Shown here: one piece after another, positions 52,698 to 64,000 of the stretch
Layout: each line of letters begins with the position of its first letter
Position numbering within the stretch: the first letter of the stretch is position 1
Source: Coenobita brevimanus
Taxonomy: Eukaryota; Arthropoda; Malacostraca; Decapoda; Coenobitidae
NCBI GenBank assembly: GCA_032717465.1
Contig: JAVRFU010000131.1
Location: 1-64,000, forward strand
Length of the DNA: 64,000 nucleotides
Direction: 5' to 3'
Position numbers and translations under genes: made by a program
Notes under the pieces: generated by a model
What the model saw: the letters and a program-made list of their open reading frames with translations, nothing else
The model's database searches: none
Told to the model about the DNA's origin: nothing

Positions 52698-53402
52698 GTT
52701 GTTGTTGTTGTTGTTGTTGTTGAAATATTCTCCCCACAACGTGGTGGGGAACGGGCAAACATGAGAGCCCGTCAGGGAAAATGCAGAAAACAGCTCCAAT
52801 GAAGGGGCAAAGCGCGGACGGCAGACTGGCAGACAGGGCAAGGGCGGCAGAGGAAGGGAACGAGGCGATGGTGGTGAGGCAACAGCCCGATGATCGACGA
52901 GGCGAGGGGGAGAGAGCGGTAGACTGCACGGCGCCGATGGAAGGGGCGCCGGCATGCTCAGGTGGATCCCCAAACGACTCGGCGGTGGTTGGCGGCCGGC
53001 TGCTCAATGTTTACAGAGGGCAGAGAGGGACGAGAGCATGGTAGACTAAACGGCGCCGATGGTGAGGGCGCCGAAGCTCTGATAGAAGCGTTCCGAACTC
53101 TGCCCTCAACCCCCATTCACTCGCTCCAGCTCTCCACAGCAGCAGGTGGAAGCGTAGAGGGAAGGCCCAGTCCAGGTGGACACAAGGGCACAACCCCGGT
53201 CAAGGTAGTGGTGGAGGGAGGGTGGTCGGCCATGGAAAGGGCGGACGAGCCTCAACCTCCTGGTGGGCTGACCAGGGCACTCCCGTAGGTGGAGAGGACA
53301 GACCCGTCCTTCAGCTGAAACGGCTGCTGTGAAGAGCTGGTCCCGCCGGGAATAGCGGTGGAGGTGTTGCCTCGGCGAGAGGTGGGCTGCGAGTGGCCGC
53401 AC
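52698..53402 (-). mobile_element. H3: H-tailed element, divergent variant
   Basis: The minus-strand 3' end has (CAA)n (52698-52719), AATATT, and hairpins at 52729-52770 (CCCCAC/GTGGGG and ACGGGC/GCCCGT). Upstream is GC-rich sequence not alignable to the cold-shock ORF. It contains a repeated GGCGCC...ATCGGCGCCG, TCTACC block at about 52931 and 53058. The 5' limit is uncertain. Confidence 0.6.
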
Positions 53403-54040
53403 TTCACTTCACTTCGTCATAGAAAAGTGGGGGGAAAGAAGAGAGAGAGATTGGAAGAGATTAAGTGGGGAAATATGAAAGACAGTCGGAGGTATAAAGA
53501 TTGGGGGCCGTCCCCATTGCTGTGGCTTAGTTTTTATTTTTTGTGTATGCTGTGTTCCTGTTGGTCCTATACAGCGGTCACTCTGTGTATGTGCAGACAA
53601 GGGTAGATATATCGATGAAGGTGAAGAGCCATAGTTTGTACCCCCGGCGCTACTAAGGGTGGTGCCTGTCTCTGTGGCATTGGTGGGTTCTGCTGTCTTG
53701 GTGGGTTGCTGCTCTCTGTTTCACAGGCTCTATAGTCATGGAAAGGAGGAGTTTTAGTATTAGAGAAAATGGGGGGGAAGGATAGAAATTATCTTTCCTC
53801 CCCATGGCATTCACCAGGGTGCACGAGGCATAGGCTGTGCATGGGCAATGTCTATTCCCAACCCACTCCACGTTCACGACCCCGCCATCAGATGTGACAG
53901 CTCCTTACATTTTGGTTTCAGGAGCTAGCACAACGGACGACGGAGTGCATTCACTCAGGAGTGGGCAGGGAATGAGTGTGCAGTGCAACTGTCTCCTGAC
54001 AGTAGTGGTGGTCTGGTGCGGTCAGTTCAAGGTCGGCAGG
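53403..54040. other. Unidentified sequence between LINE G parts
   Basis: About 640 bp replace the expected LINE G reverse transcriptase. No domain is recognised on either strand. Confidence 0.5.
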
Positions 54041-55371
54041 TGAGAAGGTTGTTCGTTAGTCTGGAGAAGTCTGCTGTGTTATGGGGGAGGATTCTGTCTC
54101 TGTTGTCATTGAGGAAGTGAAGGACCATTCGTTCGTTGTCCTCGTCAAAATCGTCATTTTCGTCGTCAGATATTTGAAAAATGTCACGCCATAGGTTGGT
54201 AAAATTGTTGTCCTTGGGTATCATGTATTTTACGTCCTTGGCGGTCAATCAGATAAAGGGTGGGTCGTTTGTCTGTTCCTTTGAGAAGACGTACTTCTCG
54301 CCAGAACTTGGTTGGGTCAGGATATTTCTCTGTCAGCTGGGTGATTTTAAGGTTCCATTGGTCATTGCAGAGCTGTCTGCACAGTGTCTGTATGTCTCTT
54401 TGAAGCTGTCTATATTCTTGGTATTGGTCGTATGTCAGTCCCTGTCGTTCAGCAAGGTTGTGCAGTCTTGTATAGTGAGTCTGGAGTACATGCAGTTCTG
54501 GGGAAGGTCTTTGTGCTCTAATAATTTTAAATGTTGTTGTAGGGATAGCAGTTTTAATGCCACTATCCACTGCTTTAAGCCACTGCTCAAGTGCAGTGTC
54601 TATGTGTTCCAGAGTCTGATTGTCAAGGGAGGGGACGTCAGGGAGGGAGGCGTCAGAGGTCCTTCTGAAAAGGTCCCAGTCAGCTTGTCTGTAGTTGAGT
54701 CTGGGTGTGGCAGGGATATGTATAGGTGAGGTGGAGATGGTGAATACGATGGGTATGTGATCTGATGAAGTTAGAGGGCCGGGTTGAGAGAAGGTGTGAT
54801 GATGGGCACGGTTGTTGGTGATGATGATATCAGGTGATGTGGCACTATTATGGCGGATTAAGGTTGGGAAGTTGGGGCCAGTATGCAGTGCTGTGCCTGC
54901 GTTAATGAATGTCATTAGGTTTCGTCCTACTGTATTGTCATAATTGTCTCCCAAGGCTGGATGTTTGGCATTTAGGTCGCCCAGTATGTATACAGGGTCG
55001 TTGTCATAGAGTAGTTTGTGAAAGTCGGGGAAGGGTAGGAAAGGTCGTCGTGGGGGAATGTACGTCGTTGCTAGTTTAAGTGGTCCTGTCGTGGTTTGCA
55101 GCGTGATTGAGAGCATGTCTGTAATGTAGTCATCGTCTAGTCTGTATGTCAGTCCGTGTCTGATGGCTATAGCTGAGCCATCGCCGTTCTCACCACTGGT
55201 GTTACGTTTGTGGACAGTGTAGCCATAGATTTTTATACTGTCACTGTCTTCAACTCCGTGGCTGTTGATGAGAACGACGTCAGGTGCTATAGTTTGGTAG
55301 ATCGTCGTTAGAGTTCGTTTGTTTGTCGGCCAGTGGAGGACATTATGTTGAATTATTCTAATCGTTTCCAT
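54041..55371 (-). pseudogene. LINE G ORF2: complete endonuclease and start of linker
   Basis: The frame METIRIIQHNVLHWPTNKRT is intact for 395 codons. It has EEP motifs IIQHN, GDGSAIAI, YILGDLNAKHP (131-137), SPDIIITN and SSDHIPIVF (203-207). It then enters the helical linker (FWREVRLLKGTDKRPTLYLI) and meets a stop at 54184. A shifted frame continues YMIPKDNNFTNLWRDIFQIS to LTNNLLTCRP, where the element is cut. No RT follows. The ATG directly follows the ORF1 stop (TAAATG). Confidence 0.85.
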
Positions 55372-56973
55372 TTATTTGTTAACAGTACGAGTAGGGTTTT
55401 TTCTAAGTCTGTCAGTGCGGAGGAATACACTATGGCATTTGTTGAAGAAGCCGGGTTTCGCAACCTTGAACTGGCACGAGTTGATATCAACCCTTTTCTG
55501 GATGAACAGACTGTACACGTACTTTGTTGAAAGGTTGTCATTGCCGTATTCGATTTTTACATGTGATGCGATTGTTAGCGCTGCTATTTGTTGCCTATCT
55601 AGTTTTGTTTTATTTTCCTGGAGGGATTCGAGGCTGTAGATTATTACTCCTCCTAGTTCACTGGCACTGACTTCTTCTTCGTCGGTCTCTTCGTCTTCCT
55701 CTGAAGTGGAGGCATCGGTTATATACTCTGTGTTCTGTGACGGTAGAGTAGCGTTAGAAGTGGCGTTTTCTGCCTTAGAGGGCGATGGTGGGGTCGGGTT
55801 TTCATCACTGATTGATTCAGCTGTTACCTGGGTGGGGGGGTGCGATTGGGTGGCGATGGGGGGATTCCCCATCAGTTCATTGTCGGTGAGTGATGATTCT
55901 GAGGGCGTGGTGAGGGTTGAAGACTCAGTCTGGAAGGCGGGGAGTAGAGGGAGGCAGTAGGGGGTGTGGTGGTAACTGCATTGGTTTTGTTTAGGATAGC
56001 TTTAGAGGGTGGGTTGCTTGGGGCCTTGACAGGTGGAATTCCATTGTCTTGGAACAGTTTATTTAGGTGAGTAGCATAAGTCCCAGGGTATGTTGCATTA
56101 AGCATATGTGCTTCATACATGCAGTACAGAATAGTACTGGGCGGGACTGTGAGGCTTGGTAGGGGTGAGTTAGTGGTAGTGCTGTTGCTGTTGATTGTTG
56201 TTGCAGCGGCTGTACTGTAAGTTCTTGATTGTCCAGCTTGCTGTTCAGGCAACTGGGCAATAGACTTTCTCTTCTCCTGCACCGCTTTTTCCTTATAGGG
56301 CAGGACATGGCAGTTGCTCCATGTTCACCATCACAGTTAACACATTTTTTTGTGCTTGAGGTGCACTGTGTGTACTTGTGCTCTGTGCTGGCACAGAGGG
56401 AGCATACTTTGTACTCTCGAGGTTTGGGGCAGTCCTTTACCGAGTGTCCATCGACTGCATAGCACTTGTAGCAGGTCAAGATCGGGATAAATTGTTCTTG
56501 TTCAATTTGGTAGTGAGGAATGCTGAGGTAGAACAGTTTAAGTCCTGCCTCAGTTGCTTTCTTTGCCTGCGCAATCTGTTTGAATGTTACTTTGATGTTG
56601 TGAGAGCGTGGAAACTTGTAGATGTTCTCCACGTCTCCTCCCGAATGAAGGTGTTGTTGCAGGTTATTTCTTGTATGATGTCATCCTCATTGTTGTCGTA
56701 GATGATGTTGTCTACGTTTCTTAGGATGACGGATTTACGTGAGCGCAGTTGTGGGGGAAGGACAGGTTCATAGTCATTGGCCAGGAGATCTCGAGTGCAT
56801 TCCTCTGAGAAGATCTTGTCAGCATTCGAGTCATCTGCCGTCAGTATGATTAAAGCATCATTGGTGGGAAACACTTTCAAAGTGGCTACTTCAAATTTAG
56901 CCAGGACCTGTAGCAGTCCAATCTGGGTGTTCCGGAGTTTAGGGCGGGAGTGTTTAATTTTAACTCTCGCCAT
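55372..56973 (-). pseudogene. LINE G ORF1 (gag-like with CCHC knuckles)
   Basis: It starts MARVKIKHSRPKLRNTQIGL with an RRM-like part (VFPTNDALIILTADDSN, LPPQLRSRKSVILRNVDNII). A frameshift follows near 56600. Next are three CCHC-type knuckles (CYKCYAVDGHSVKDCP, CSLCASTEHKYTQC, CVNCDGEHGATAMSC), another shift, and the NGLP module (YEAHMLNATYPGTYATHLNK, LFQDNGIPPVKAP). An acidic C-terminal region (TSEEDEETDEEEVSASELGG) ends TRTVNK. Its order matches LINE F ORF1 throughout, so F and G are sister families. Codon use is C/T-rich at third positions. Confidence 0.82.
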
Positions 56974-56999
56974 CTTCACGCATGGAAAAAATCTCCCTC

Positions 57000-57008
57000 T
57001 CTCTCTCT

Positions 57009-57058
<50 letters not shown>

Positions 57059-57130
57059 TTTGTCTATTTATATATTTATTTATCCCTTCCTTAGCTCATA
57101 TTCACACACACACACACAAACATACACATG
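57000..57130. repeat. (CT)n, (TA)n and (CA)n low-complexity block
   Basis: CTCTCTCTCTCTCTTT, then a ~45-bp TA array (57012-57056), then TTTATT and CACACACACACA. It lies just upstream of LINE G ORF1. Confidence 0.95.
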
Positions 57131-57299
57131 TACACCAGTAAATGTACACATGTACGCAAGCCTATGTGTCCATATATATGTACGGGACGGAATAAGTAAA
57201 CAATCTAAGAAGATAAATAAATGTCGTGCCCTCCACTCTCTACTTACCCGAGGTATGTTTCGTACTCAGTCTCGCCAAGTACGGTGAATGGCCGCCACT

Positions 57300-58298
57300 A
57301 ATGAGTATTGGTAGCGTGTGACAGTAGCAGCGGAGAGTGTGGAGACAAGCCCAGAAGGGACCTGTAACCTCGTAGGTTAGGGCAACAAGATATTAAATAC
57401 CCCTTTCTGCCCCAGACTCCCTCCTTGACTTCCCAAAATTAACAGTTCCACACTAAGGTTACAAAACACAGAAACAATTTTTACTTTAATTTTTAACAAT
57501 CTGCTACAAAGTATTTACACTACTTCAGAACAAATTACACAGTTATAACATTAACTTATTATCCCGAGTCTCATCTCGACACAAGGGAAATTTCAATCAC
57601 TTATTTACGACTTGACAGCAAGTAAGTACTTGACTTGATAGCCATATAAGGCTTCAGTCTACTTATTAAAGACTAGACAACCATCCATGAGTGACAGAGG
57701 TTCACTTAAACTTTATAGTTCTTACTCTAAGTTAACTCTACTACTTAATTAATATTCGCCACGACCTGGAACAACGCGTCAAATAATATTACTGGTTTTC
57801 CCGAGTAGAGACTGCCAGTACTTTACTTTACTCTAACGGCACTTATATACCTTGCGTTACTTTCCCGCAAGACTATTCTTCACTACTTCTACTCACCAGT
57901 ACCGCGAAGCCCATGGTCGTGGCTGTTCTGGCCGTCTGTCCCAGCTGGACACAAGACAATCCTGTCTAACTGCCAAACCTTCTCTAGCCCCATCTCTCTC
58001 ATGAGCGTGCTTATAAACACCTCTCATACACACTGAGTCACCAATACACCATACTCCATCCCCGTATACATCCAGCATACACCCTTGTTCTTACGCACTG
58101 GCACACCATTATGAGTGAAGATTCACAGATGGCCACCACCCCCGCGGGACCCCCCAGGGTACCTCGAGTACTGATACATTAGCCTCTGACCCTTGGATCC
58201 TCGAGAGTTATGATTAATGTGCATCTTGGGTGTTTTTCCCACCTAGCCACCCTCCTACGTAGTCACCCTCCTTCTCATCACTCCTTTATTTACTTCGT
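57300..58298 (-). other. Candidate 3' LTR and 3' UTR of the Gypsy/errantivirus-like element
   Basis: This ~1-kb non-coding region follows env on the minus strand. It includes a purine-rich run just after env (GGAGGGTGACTACGTAGGAG), which could be the polypurine tract. A TATATAAG box at about 57847-57854 is followed by GTAAAGTAAAGTACTGG, which could be an LTR promoter. LTR ends cannot be fixed because the other LTR is outside the window. Confidence 0.4.
57845..57856 (-). promoter_or_regulatory. Possible LTR TATA box
   Basis: GGTATATAAGTG on the minus strand, inside the candidate LTR. It is a good TATA match, with no experimental or paired-LTR support. Confidence 0.35.
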
Positions 58299-60490
58299 CT
58301 ATTCTTGTACTTCATCTTCCCCTTCCTCCGCAATTCTCTCCAGCCCTCGCTGTCCCCCAGCTTCCTGTACTCTTTTCCACTCCTGCTGGGCACGTGCCAA
58401 AACCTCAGCACCATGCTTACGTCGTAGCGTTCTATATGCTGCTTTCAGGTACTTCTGGCGTTCACGACTCATTCTCCTATCGTCCCTCGCTCCAAATTCG
58501 TCTGCCCCACATCCGTCTTCTTTCCCACTCCTCCTTTCTCCGCCTTCCTCCTCTCCCCCTCTACTCCCACTTGACCCAGGCCTCGGTCTGAAGGGGCCGT
58601 GTGAGTAAGAGGTGGAGATGACGTCAGGAGCAGCGGTATCTGGGTGGGCGGCAAGTACCTGATCGTTGCAAGCCCGACACCCCTCCCCCCTTGTTCTCGC
58701 CATGTACTCCGCAGGGACATCAGGGGAGTTCCCGGGGTATGCATCCCCAGGTGGTGAGAAGAAAGAGAGGTCGATCCAGGATCGGGAACGCTCGAATGAC
58801 GGTCCAAGGCAGCGACAGCAGCGCCTGTTAATCCAACACTTATACGCTAAATAAGAAGCAAGGAACATGGCAATAACACCCGACAGAGCATAAACATAAA
58901 TAGCTAGAGCAGCTGGCTGAGTTGGTTTAGGTAGGGGTTTGAGAAGAAGGAGTTTAGATTGGAAGTGTAACAACTCATCTAGGTACACAGGTGTGAAGGA
59001 GTCATTCTGGGGAAAATCTCAGGGATTGCTTGTATGGCATCTAGTTCAACATGAGAGAGACATATTAAAATGCAATGTATGGGGACGTAGAGACAGTTTA
59101 GTATCCTTGGTGAGGGTGGCATAAGCTGGAAGTGTGAGTGTTTCACTATGAGCACTGCAACCGTCACCCAGGACCAAATGTCCTATACCTTTAACAATCT
59201 GTATTGTCTTACTTATCTCATTAACAGCACAGTTAAGAGTAAATTGCATAGGCTTATTCGTAGAAAAGCACCACTTATCGTTATTCTTAACAAATACAGG
59301 AACAAAGTTTTTAATGACTCCTTTCCTACAAAGCTGAGGCGCAAAGTCCTTGTTGAGGAATGTAGCACTCTCACATGTGCTAGTACTTGACCTCAGCACT
59401 GGACTCTGCGGCTCGCACACCAGCAACTGCTGATGAGTGCGGCACTGAGTGAAATCGTCCATAAGCATATAATGTAAGCGATTTTCACTCAGTGCAATGA
59501 ATTTGGCAGAGGGGACAGTCTGTACATAGACATCTGTGTCAGGGACTTTATAAGGCAAGGAAGTGATCCGGAAGACATCAAAAGTATCTGCCGGGTCACA
59601 CTGAAGAGGGAGTCTTGCGAGGCACTACCTTAACGAGATCCCTATATAACGCAAGGTATTCGGGTCGAGCAGGGAAAAGCAGTCCTGGTCTCATTAAAGA
59701 AATATTATTTAAAAGTTCCAGCAATAAGGTATTTGGCACGATGTCCACACAGACGAGCTTGCATCATATTCTGTAGGCCTAACTTAATCCTCACATGATC
59801 GGCAATGATATCCGACAAAGCTAACTGGAGATTAAGAAAAGCCTCAAATATGCGAGCATCGCCTTCTAACGCTAGAGTTTTTATGGAGAAGAGCCGAATT
59901 ACAGCATGTGAAATATTAGCTGCCCGCTGCAATTTAGTAATTGCAGCATGCATATGTGACATGTCTCTTATGGTCGTATTTAGTATTTGGGAGTGAACAT
60001 TTAACACTCGACGCTCATTCTCGGACATCTGTTCAATTTGACCCAATCTAGTGTGAATTTCGTCCACCTGATTCTGGGTAGCAGTCCCAAATAAAGCATT
60101 AGCAATATTGCCAACAAGATCAATTGCGCCTCTAGTTCTACGACCTGACAGTGGTTTATCCGACAACAAATAATTAACAGAGTTCTTTAAGTCATCAAAT
60201 CTAATTCTAAACTCATGTTGAAATGATTTCAAAGTCTCTCTTAATGACGACACAAGGGTGGATGAGTTGTCCATGTGATCTATATTCCACTGGACAGAGT
60301 CAACCAGATCCTGTGCCTCAGTAAGTGGTCGGTATAACTCATCCTGTATTAACAAGACAGGGACAACATAATGATTTCCAGTTGATATAAGTTTGGAGAC
60401 TGGAGAATAGATGAGGCCTGTTGGAGCAGGTTTCTCAACGTGGGGGTCAATGTGCCTAGTCTTTCCTGATACTACGACTGCAAGCAGCAT
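58299..60490 (-). pseudogene. env: Errantivirus-type env (baculovirus F-like fusion glycoprotein), broken
   Basis: Three consecutive minus-strand frames make up the gene: 60490-59705, 59558-59046 and 58988-58299. The first has a short hydrophobic signal-like start (MLLAVVVSG), a furin-type RRTR site (codons at 60142-60131) and, right after it, a hydrophobic Gly/Ala-rich segment typical of the F-protein fusion peptide. A heptad-like helical region follows. The third frame holds a transmembrane segment (YVYALSGVIAMFLASYLAYK) and a long cytoplasmic tail. Stops or frame changes near 59700 and 59040 make the copy non-coding as a whole. TTTTATTTTTGTTCCAG just before the ATG looks like the acceptor of a spliced env mRNA, as in errantiviruses. 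Confidence 0.75.
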
Positions 60491-60526
60491 AATCTGGAAC
60501 AAAAATAAAATAGCATGACTAGTAAC

Positions 60527-61438
60527 TTATTCTTTACTTGTCTTCCTGTCAGTGTGTTCTATTGGCCTATTCATAAGTAGAGGTAAATCGTCTACTGTTG
60601 TGCGTGATCTTAGGCTGTATCTAGGGGCCGACGCAGGGCTGAGGCTGCTAGCCGGGGAGAAACGATCTGGCGCCGGGCCGACCACTTTACTCGGGGACTC
60701 CCCTTCTCCACTCGCCTCGTGACTGCTCGCTCCGTTTTCTATCTCGCCTCCATCCTCGCTCTCATTTTCGCTTCTACTTTCATTATCACTTTCATTCCCA
60801 CTCTGCTGAACTGGGTTGGTAGCACCCATAGAGCTTTGATTTACTGGCGTGTTGGATGATTGTGTCGTACCGCGGCTAGATACCGGAATGGCTGTAAAAT
60901 CATCTGAGCCGTCCTCGCCATCACCATCATCATCATCTGTTTCATATACTGGGTATGCCCTACGTACATTCTTATTATCCTTAGTGGTGAGGCAAGATTC
61001 GGGGATTACTCGCACACGATCAACATGAAGGGTGGAGACAGCTCCATCCTTCACACGTCGTACTTTAATTACAACATCACTAACACGCTCCGTGACTCTG
61101 TATGGTCCTGCATAGAGAGGCTGTAACTTCTTAGCAACTCCCCGTTTAGGAATCGTGCGTACGTACACTCTGTCTCCTGCCTTGATCGGTTTTACTACAG
61201 CCTTTTTAGCCCTGTAATTCTCATTCTCGGTACTAGCCCGGTCCAAGTACAATTGACATCTTTGAAATACTTTAGTGGCCATGGCTGCTAGCATATGTTT
61301 CGCATCATCTACATTGTAATGAGGTTGAGTCTCATGTATCGTTTCATAGGGTACTTGTGGGTCTCTCAGGTACAACAGGAAATAGGGCGAGTCCCTGATC
61401 GACCTATTATACCCTGAATTATAAGCCATGCATGCCAA
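60527..61438 (-). pseudogene. Gypsy integrase C-terminal region
   Basis: The frame begins MACMAYNSGYNRSIRDSPYF, the end of the integrase catalytic core after its last acidic residue. It then has PIKAGDRVYVRT and a GPY-type chromatin/DNA-binding module (LQPLYAGPYRVTERVSDVVI). A long acidic/serine-rich tail ends KTSKE. It overlaps the end of the pol frame. The zinc-finger-to-core section containing most of the D,D(35)E residues is missing between the two frames, so integrase is inactivated. Confidence 0.8.
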
Positions 61439-63924
61439 ATGTATCTTCGATGCCGATGGTTTGCATTACCATGCCCTGACAGTGGCAAATGATGGGCTAA
61501 GTGTAGGGCTGCTGGCACACTTTGTTCAGGTACAACCACCTGTAATACATCATTGTCCTCGTACGCACGAGGCTCGGTCCTATACAACAGACCATCCTGG
61601 CGGAGAGAGAACTGTTCAACCGGGGCAGCCAGTTTGGGGGCCTGAGGGACTTCTCCGCGAAGATACCGCTTCAATGATCCCCAAACCGGATGCGCATCTT
61701 GCTGCTTCCGCAGTTCGTCAAGATTCCAGCTAACAGTGTCTGTATCGGTCACGCCCCTCGTAACAGCTATAAGTTCTATATCTTCGTCTTGCTCTCTGCG
61801 AAGACGTGACAAGGCGTCAGCCACTCGGTTCTGGTGTCCTGGCAGGTAGGATACCTCTAAGTCGTATTCGGCAACCTGTATCTGCCATCTAGCTATTCTG
61901 CCAGAAGGCTCCTTCACATTAAAGAGCCACGTGAGGGGTCGGTGATCCGTCTGCACAATCACTTTGTATCCCAAGACAAGAGGCCGATTTATCCGCAATC
62001 CGTACACAATACTTAAGGCTTCTTGCTCGATAGTGGCATAATTAAGCTCAGCTTTATTTAATGCTCTACTAAAATATGTCAGCGGTCTAAGGTGTCCATC
62101 CTCATCTTCCTGTTGTAATACCCCACCTATCGCAGTACCACTCGCGTCAGTTGTCAGATAGAATGGTTTATCAAAGGAGGGAAACTTGAGTACGATGTCG
62201 TCAGTAAGCTTACTTTTCAGACTTCTAAAAGCTTGATCAGCCTCATCGTTCCACTCGATTTTTTGTTTACTGTTTTTCACTTCCTTCTTTCCACGAGTCA
62301 ATTTTGTGAGAGGCAGAGCAATCTTAGCATAGTCACTTATGAATCTACGGTAATAATTAACTAACCCTAAGAAAGATTGGAGTTCCTTCAGTGTCTTAGG
62401 AACAGTAATTTCCCTTGTGGCTCGGACTTTATCCGGTTGGGGCCGCAAGCCTTCTGCAGAAATTATGTGTCCTAGGTAAGACACTTCATCCTTGAAAAAA
62501 CTGCACTTCTCTAACTTAAGAGTAAGTTGAGCTTCCTTAAGTCTGGCAAGGACCTCATCTAGGTTCTGTACATGTGAATCAAAATCCTCACCATAGACAA
62601 TTATGTCATCCAGGTAAGTATGACTGATACGCCCTGTCAGTCCTATCAGGACTTCGTTAACGATCCTTTGGAACGCAGCAGGGGCATCTTTTAAGCCAAA
62701 CGGTAGACTATTATATTCCCAATGACCGTCTGGTGAGGAAAATGCGATCAGCGGTCGTGACGCCTCATCCAGAGGGATCTGATGGTATCCTTGCCTCAAA
62801 TCCAAGCTACTGAATACAGTATTTTCTCCTAACTGGGAAAGAATTTGTGCAATGTTTGGCAATGGGAAGGGGTCTGATGTAATCTGCTTATTCAAATGGC
62901 GAAAATCGAGACAAATTCTTAGTCCACCATCCTTCTTGGCCACCGGGACCAAGGGTGAACAATATGGTGATCTAGAAGGACGTATTATATTTTGCTCCCT
63001 TAGTTCATTTAGCTGTTGCCTAAGAGTTTCGTGATACTTAACCGGTACCTTATAAGGACGACGGTTTACAACCGGTCCTGTAGCACAGATGTGATGGAGG
63101 AAATAAGGTGTAATATTCAGTGGTTCATCAGGCAAGGCAAACACTTGAGGATGCTTTCGCACTAGACGTTTGAGAGCATCATTCTCCTTAGTCTCCGGTG
63201 GACATAACTCATCTACTTTTAGAAAGAGCTTAGTTAATCTCCCTTCTCCCTGTGTCACACCAGTTATTTGCCCTTGCTCATCCTCCTGATCCTCGTCCCA
63301 CATTATCTCCTCAAACGGTTCTATTGTCCCCACCCTGTACCTGCCAGATATACTGACCCGGTCAGGGGTGGCGTTAGTGTAGGCAACATAAACCCTGGAC
63401 TTTCCTCCCGCCTCGCCCGGGACCATCTGTACAATCCCTGGCCACAGCATAGCAGCGAAAGTACTACCAGGATTAGGTGAGAATAACCCAAAGGACCATC
63501 CTGAAATTTCAGTCTCTAACGAGATCATTCCACTTGTGAACGGATCAATCACGACTGTCTCACTCGTCATACAACGCCCAGAGATATACTCCTGGTCATC
63601 TGATAAGCCGGTTTCAACTACATGCAAGGAGGAAGCACCATCTATGCGAAGATTCTCCTCTCCCGACTGTAATTCTACCTTCTCCCCATCGATCTCTATG
63701 CACAACGGATCTGGTGTAATACATATATTCCGAGCGAAAATAAAATCGGAACCTAGAATCACTGAAATAGTACACGGTAAGTTCCTCACCACTACTAATT
63801 CACTCTCGTAGGTGTGACCAGCCAACCCTATAGGCAGGCTAACCACTCTTACCACCCATTCTCGTTTGAGCAGCGGAAGGAGCAGCATATCCAGCTCTTT
63901 AACTCTACGGAGTTTACATCCCAC
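61366..63924 (-). pseudogene. pol: Gypsy pol: protease end, RT, RNase H, integrase finger start
   Basis: 852 codons without a stop. An aspartic protease C-terminal half (CTISVILGSDFIFARN) lacks the upstream catalytic D-S/T-G. A spacer is followed by RT (CLDFRHLNKQITSDPFPLPN, SSLDLRQGYHQIPLDEASRP, LPFGLKDAPAAFQRIVNE, catalytic YLDD at 62616-62605, SYLGHIISAEG). RNase H follows (YLTTDASGTAIGGVL, YATIEQEALSIVYGL, TDHRPLTWL, YLPGHQNRVADALSR). Only the start of the H2C2 integrase finger (LHLAHHLPLSGH) is present before the frame diverges. The RT/RNase H is well preserved, so the copy is fairly young. An in-frame stop lies just upstream, so gag and the protease start are lost or outside the window. 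Confidence 0.88.
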
Positions 63925-64000
63925 GTTTCACTTTCGTCAACTCGATTCCTCACTTCCTGCCACCAGCAGCACCACACGACTGTGACTATACACTGTTGGG
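63925..64000. other. Window edge, probably degraded gag/protease junction
   Basis: Short flank with stops in the pol frame. Too short to identify. Confidence 0.3.

Noticed and set aside
51990..52973. Poly-Asn protein start upstream of the RNase H
   Set aside because: The Asn run is the (CAA)n tail of H3 read through. The sequence upstream of it is H3, not part of the LINE protein.
57893..58078. 61-codon frame in the candidate LTR
   Set aside because: Short, no homology recognised, and it overlaps promoter-like sequence.

Overview
This window looks like TE-packed nuclear DNA of an arthropod, most likely a decapod crustacean (inference). The grounds are a non-chordate classic cadherin gene, a degenerate CCTAA (arthropod telomere type) tract, abundant CA/GATA/ATT microsatellites and a dense load of LINEs, SINEs and an env-bearing Gypsy element. 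Only one host gene is convincing: five minus-strand exons of a CadN-type classic cadherin (NC region, EGF, laminin G) at 10811-20155. They have consensus splice sites and join in frame. Almost everything else is mobile DNA, mostly broken. Family letters are local labels used throughout. LINE A: EEP+RT, ends in (GATA)n. LINE B: two ORFs, FADDG RT, 3' hairpin. LINE C: ORF1 with a zinc-finger-like and SGNH-like part, EEP-RT. LINE D: RT 3' end with a different GATA tail. E, I, J, K: other LINE fragments. LINE F and G: Jockey-like, gag-like ORF1 with CCHC knuckles. Element H: ORF1-only element with a Y-box cold-shock domain and (CAA)n tail. || Layout: 0-5.5 kb holds LINE fragments, a HARBI1 relic, a telomere-like tract and a 0.66-kb palindrome of LINE J flanked by TG/CA repeats. 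5.9-9 kb is SINE-1 joined to a decayed LINE A. 9-20.2 kb is the cadherin gene, with a SINE, a long LINE B and a LINE B/SINE composite in its introns. 21-26.4 kb is one minus-strand LINE B interrupted by six other insertions, including a SINE whose head is a complete 5S rRNA. 26.4-32.6 kb is LINE C split by another LINE B. 32.8-41.4 kb holds fragments, SINEs and four minisatellites. 41.6-43.8 kb is a three-level nest: LINE A, H inside it, and a short (ATT)n SINE inside H. 43.8-44.9 kb is a TIR element carrying a 31-bp minisatellite. 45.2-51.1 kb is LINE F, interrupted by H copies and a tRNA-type SINE. 52-57 kb is LINE G, interrupted by an H-tailed element. 57.3-64 kb is a minus-strand errantivirus-like Gypsy element with broken env and an integrase-core deletion. 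|| How the parts work together: the SINEs and LINE A share the last ~40 bp, so LINE A probably mobilises both the 5S-headed and the unknown-headed SINEs. The same tail seems to have moved the 5' part of a dead LINE B as a composite. F and G ORF1s share a central module with H, so H looks like a gag-only LINE in which a captured Y-box domain replaces the RRM/zinc-knuckle RNA-binding part. That is the most novel item here.
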